Origin: Paenibacillus sp. UNC499MF
GTDB taxonomy: Bacteria > Bacillota > Bacilli > Paenibacillales > NBRC-103111
Direction: 5' to 3'
Assembly (NCBI RefSeq): GCF_900107975.1
Contig: NZ_FNVF01000001.1
Location: 480,323-544,322 of the forward strand
DNA length: 64,000 nucleotides
Positions 63,113-64,000 of this stretch are shown piece after piece. The notes under the pieces are model-generated. The model did no database searches, had not been told where the DNA came from, and saw nothing but the letters and a program-made list of their open reading frames with translations. Position numbers and translations under genes: made by a program. Every line of letters begins with the position of its first letter. The stretch's first letter is position 1.

Positions 63113-63179
63113 GTTCGGTGTGCCGCTTGTTCCAGCATACCCGGCATTAAGCAGGAACTGTCCTGTGTCCGGGAAAAAC

Positions 63180-63647
63180 TCAGCGGACCGCTTTTTGAAA
63201 GAGGCTGATGTAAAAGTCCGGGGCGACTTCCACGTCCCGTTCATGCTTGTAGCCGTTTTTCAAATACAAATTTTTCGCGGGAACGTTGTCCTTGCCCGTC
63301 GCTACGTTAAACAGGGACATGTGGCCCATGTCGGATTCCATCGTGTTTAAAAGCTGCTGGGCGATGCCCTTCTTGAAATGATCCGGGTGGACGACCATCC
63401 GGCATATCGTGACTGTTTTTTCTTCGACCGTACAGGAAACGGCTCCGGCGAGCTGATTGCCTAGGAAATAGCCTCTGAATTGTTCGCCGCATGCCTGGAA
63501 TTCTTCGAAAGTCTCTTTTAACGGCGGAATCTCATAGAAATCGATAAGTTTAGCTTCAATTAAGTAAGAGGCCCGCTGTAATTCATACAGACTGCGTACG
63601 AGTTCCGTGTCTTGAAAATCTATGATTGTAATGAAGCCTTCGTTCAA
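63180..63647 (-). CDS. GNAT family N-acetyltransferase
   Basis: The 155-residue protein has the GNAT fold. Motif A reads CRMVVHPDHFKKGIAQQLL, the acetyl-CoA pyrophosphate loop, and NLYLKNGYKHERDV is the typical last helix and strand. The substrate is unknown. The frame opens at GTG 63656, but GAGGTG spaced 6 bases from TTG 63647 makes this the likely start. It shares a terminator with lepB. Confidence 0.85.
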   Translation of the reverse strand: MNEGFITIIDFQDTELVRSLYELQRASYLIEAKLIDFYEIPPLKETFEEFQACGEQFRGYFLGNQLAGAVSCTVEEKTVTICRMVVHPDHFKKGIAQQLLNTMESDMGHMSLFNVATGKDNVPAKNLYLKNGYKHERDVEVAPDFYISLFQKAVR

Positions 63648-63856
63648 AATAGTCACCTCATGGGATCGTTTGGATTAGTCTCTATCATACGGAGCGGGGA
63701 TTTTAAATTAAAGAGGAGCGTTTCGTTATAACCAATCTTTCCAATGGAGCTACATGAGATTTTTAAATAATTATGGAAAGCCGCAGATGGCCCGGGAGCG
63801 ATACTCTGACCATCAGGTTTTTTTGAAAAGATATAGATTCTATGTAAAATGGAGAA

Positions 63857-63889
63857 ACCCCCGCGCAATGGTACGGGGGTCCGTTTTTT
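63857..63889. terminator. Hairpin beside the 3' end of the last gene
   Basis: ACCCCCG pairs with CGGGGGT around ten bases. The clear T run (63884-63889) is on the plus strand, while the minus strand reads TTTCTCC, so it may be weak for the minus-strand gene it follows. The stretch 63648-63856 holds no gene I can see. Confidence 0.6.
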
Positions 63890-64000
63890 AGATTGAAGTG
63901 TCAACCTGAAACTCGATTTTTTTATACCCGTCAAGCTTATCGGTAGATATGAACTGAATAGTTTTGCTCTCGCCTTTTTTAATCCCGTCAATGCCGCCTT
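63888..64000 (-). CDS. C-terminal end of a protein, 5' part outside window
   Basis: Reading the minus strand from the window edge gives 37 codons ending in TAA at 63888-63890. The visible end, containing GIKKGESKTIQF and then a strand ending FQVDTSI, looks like the last two beta strands of an FxLYD or similar immunoglobulin-like extracellular domain, in which a GES-K-I-F pattern is common. Too little is present to name the protein. The longer overlapping frame in another phase (63653-63991) lacks any protein character. Confidence 0.5.
   Translation of the reverse strand, partial: GGIDGIKKGESKTIQFISTDKLDGYKKIEFQVDTSI

Noticed and set aside
63653-63991. 112-codon minus-strand frame at the window end
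   Set aside because: Its product is low-complexity and basic, it runs through the hairpin at 63857-63880, and a different phase gives a credible protein C-terminus ending at 63888.
1-64000. tRNA, rRNA, insertion sequences, prophage or defence islands
   Set aside because: I looked for them by eye and found no cloverleaf clusters, transposase, integrase, restriction or toxin-antitoxin genes.

Overview
The window looks like a chromosomal segment of an endospore-forming member of the Bacillota, most likely Paenibacillaceae. The evidence is a moderately GC-rich sequence, strong AAGGAGG-type ribosome binding sites with frequent GTG and TTG starts, a spoVM gene, ylaN/ylbF/ylbG/remA, and gene order typical of the B. 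subtilis yloA-to-recG region. No tRNA, rRNA, CRISPR array, transposase or prophage was seen. Almost all of the sequence is dense housekeeping coding DNA.

Layout. 1-9.8 kb: the end of a GAF-GGDEF diguanylate cyclase, a VTT-family membrane protein, an M29 aminopeptidase, an HPr-like protein without the active-site histidine, YlaN, a Ca2+/H+ exchanger, an Asp23 protein, a yugN-ftsW pair, an M20 amidohydrolase, a CBS protein and a nuclease lipoprotein. 9.8-16.6 kb: a two-gene unit of a bacterial XPB helicase and a large helicase-associated partner, then ylbF, asparaginase, ylbG and an unrecognised gene. 16.6-21.7 kb: a LysR regulator, a PHP phosphoesterase, galU, ugd and a MerR-cobalamin regulator of the CarH type with a repeat array over its own promoter. 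21.9-50.8 kb: rqcH, a Ca2+ P-type ATPase, dapF, metF-type fusion, yicC, remA, gmk, rpoZ, coaBC, priA, def, fmt, rsmB, rlmN, stp, prkC, rsgA, rpe, spoVM, rpmB, yloU, fakA, degV and recG. Compared with the B. subtilis order as I recall it, dapF and the metF fusion are inserted, thiN is absent, a degV gene replaces sdaAB-sdaAA, and the order breaks after recG.

50.8-64 kb: a 360-base noncoding stretch, a SpoVIF-like gene, an apparent SOS (LexA) group made of a YhjD-like gene, a Y-family polymerase and yolD, then an HD-GYP protein, an SRAP-domain protein, a MarR/MFS efflux pair, a histidine kinase whose phosphoacceptor histidine is Gln, an unrecognised gene, a Na+/H+ (K+) antiporter behind an attenuator-like leader, signal peptidase I, a GNAT acetyltransferase and the 3' end of one more gene.

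How they work together. The 27-51 kb block joins nucleotide supply (gmk), transcription (rpoZ, remA), replication restart and recombination (priA, recG), protein maturation (def, fmt), rRNA modification (rsmB, rlmN), Ser/Thr phospho-signalling (stp, prkC, rsgA) and fatty-acid uptake (fakA plus a DegV carrier). The most interesting items are the CarH-like regulator with its 11-base repeat operator, the XPB helicase pair, the catalytically altered histidine kinase, the SOS group, the Crh-like HPr and the antiporter leader. No wholly new multigene system could be demonstrated from sequence alone.
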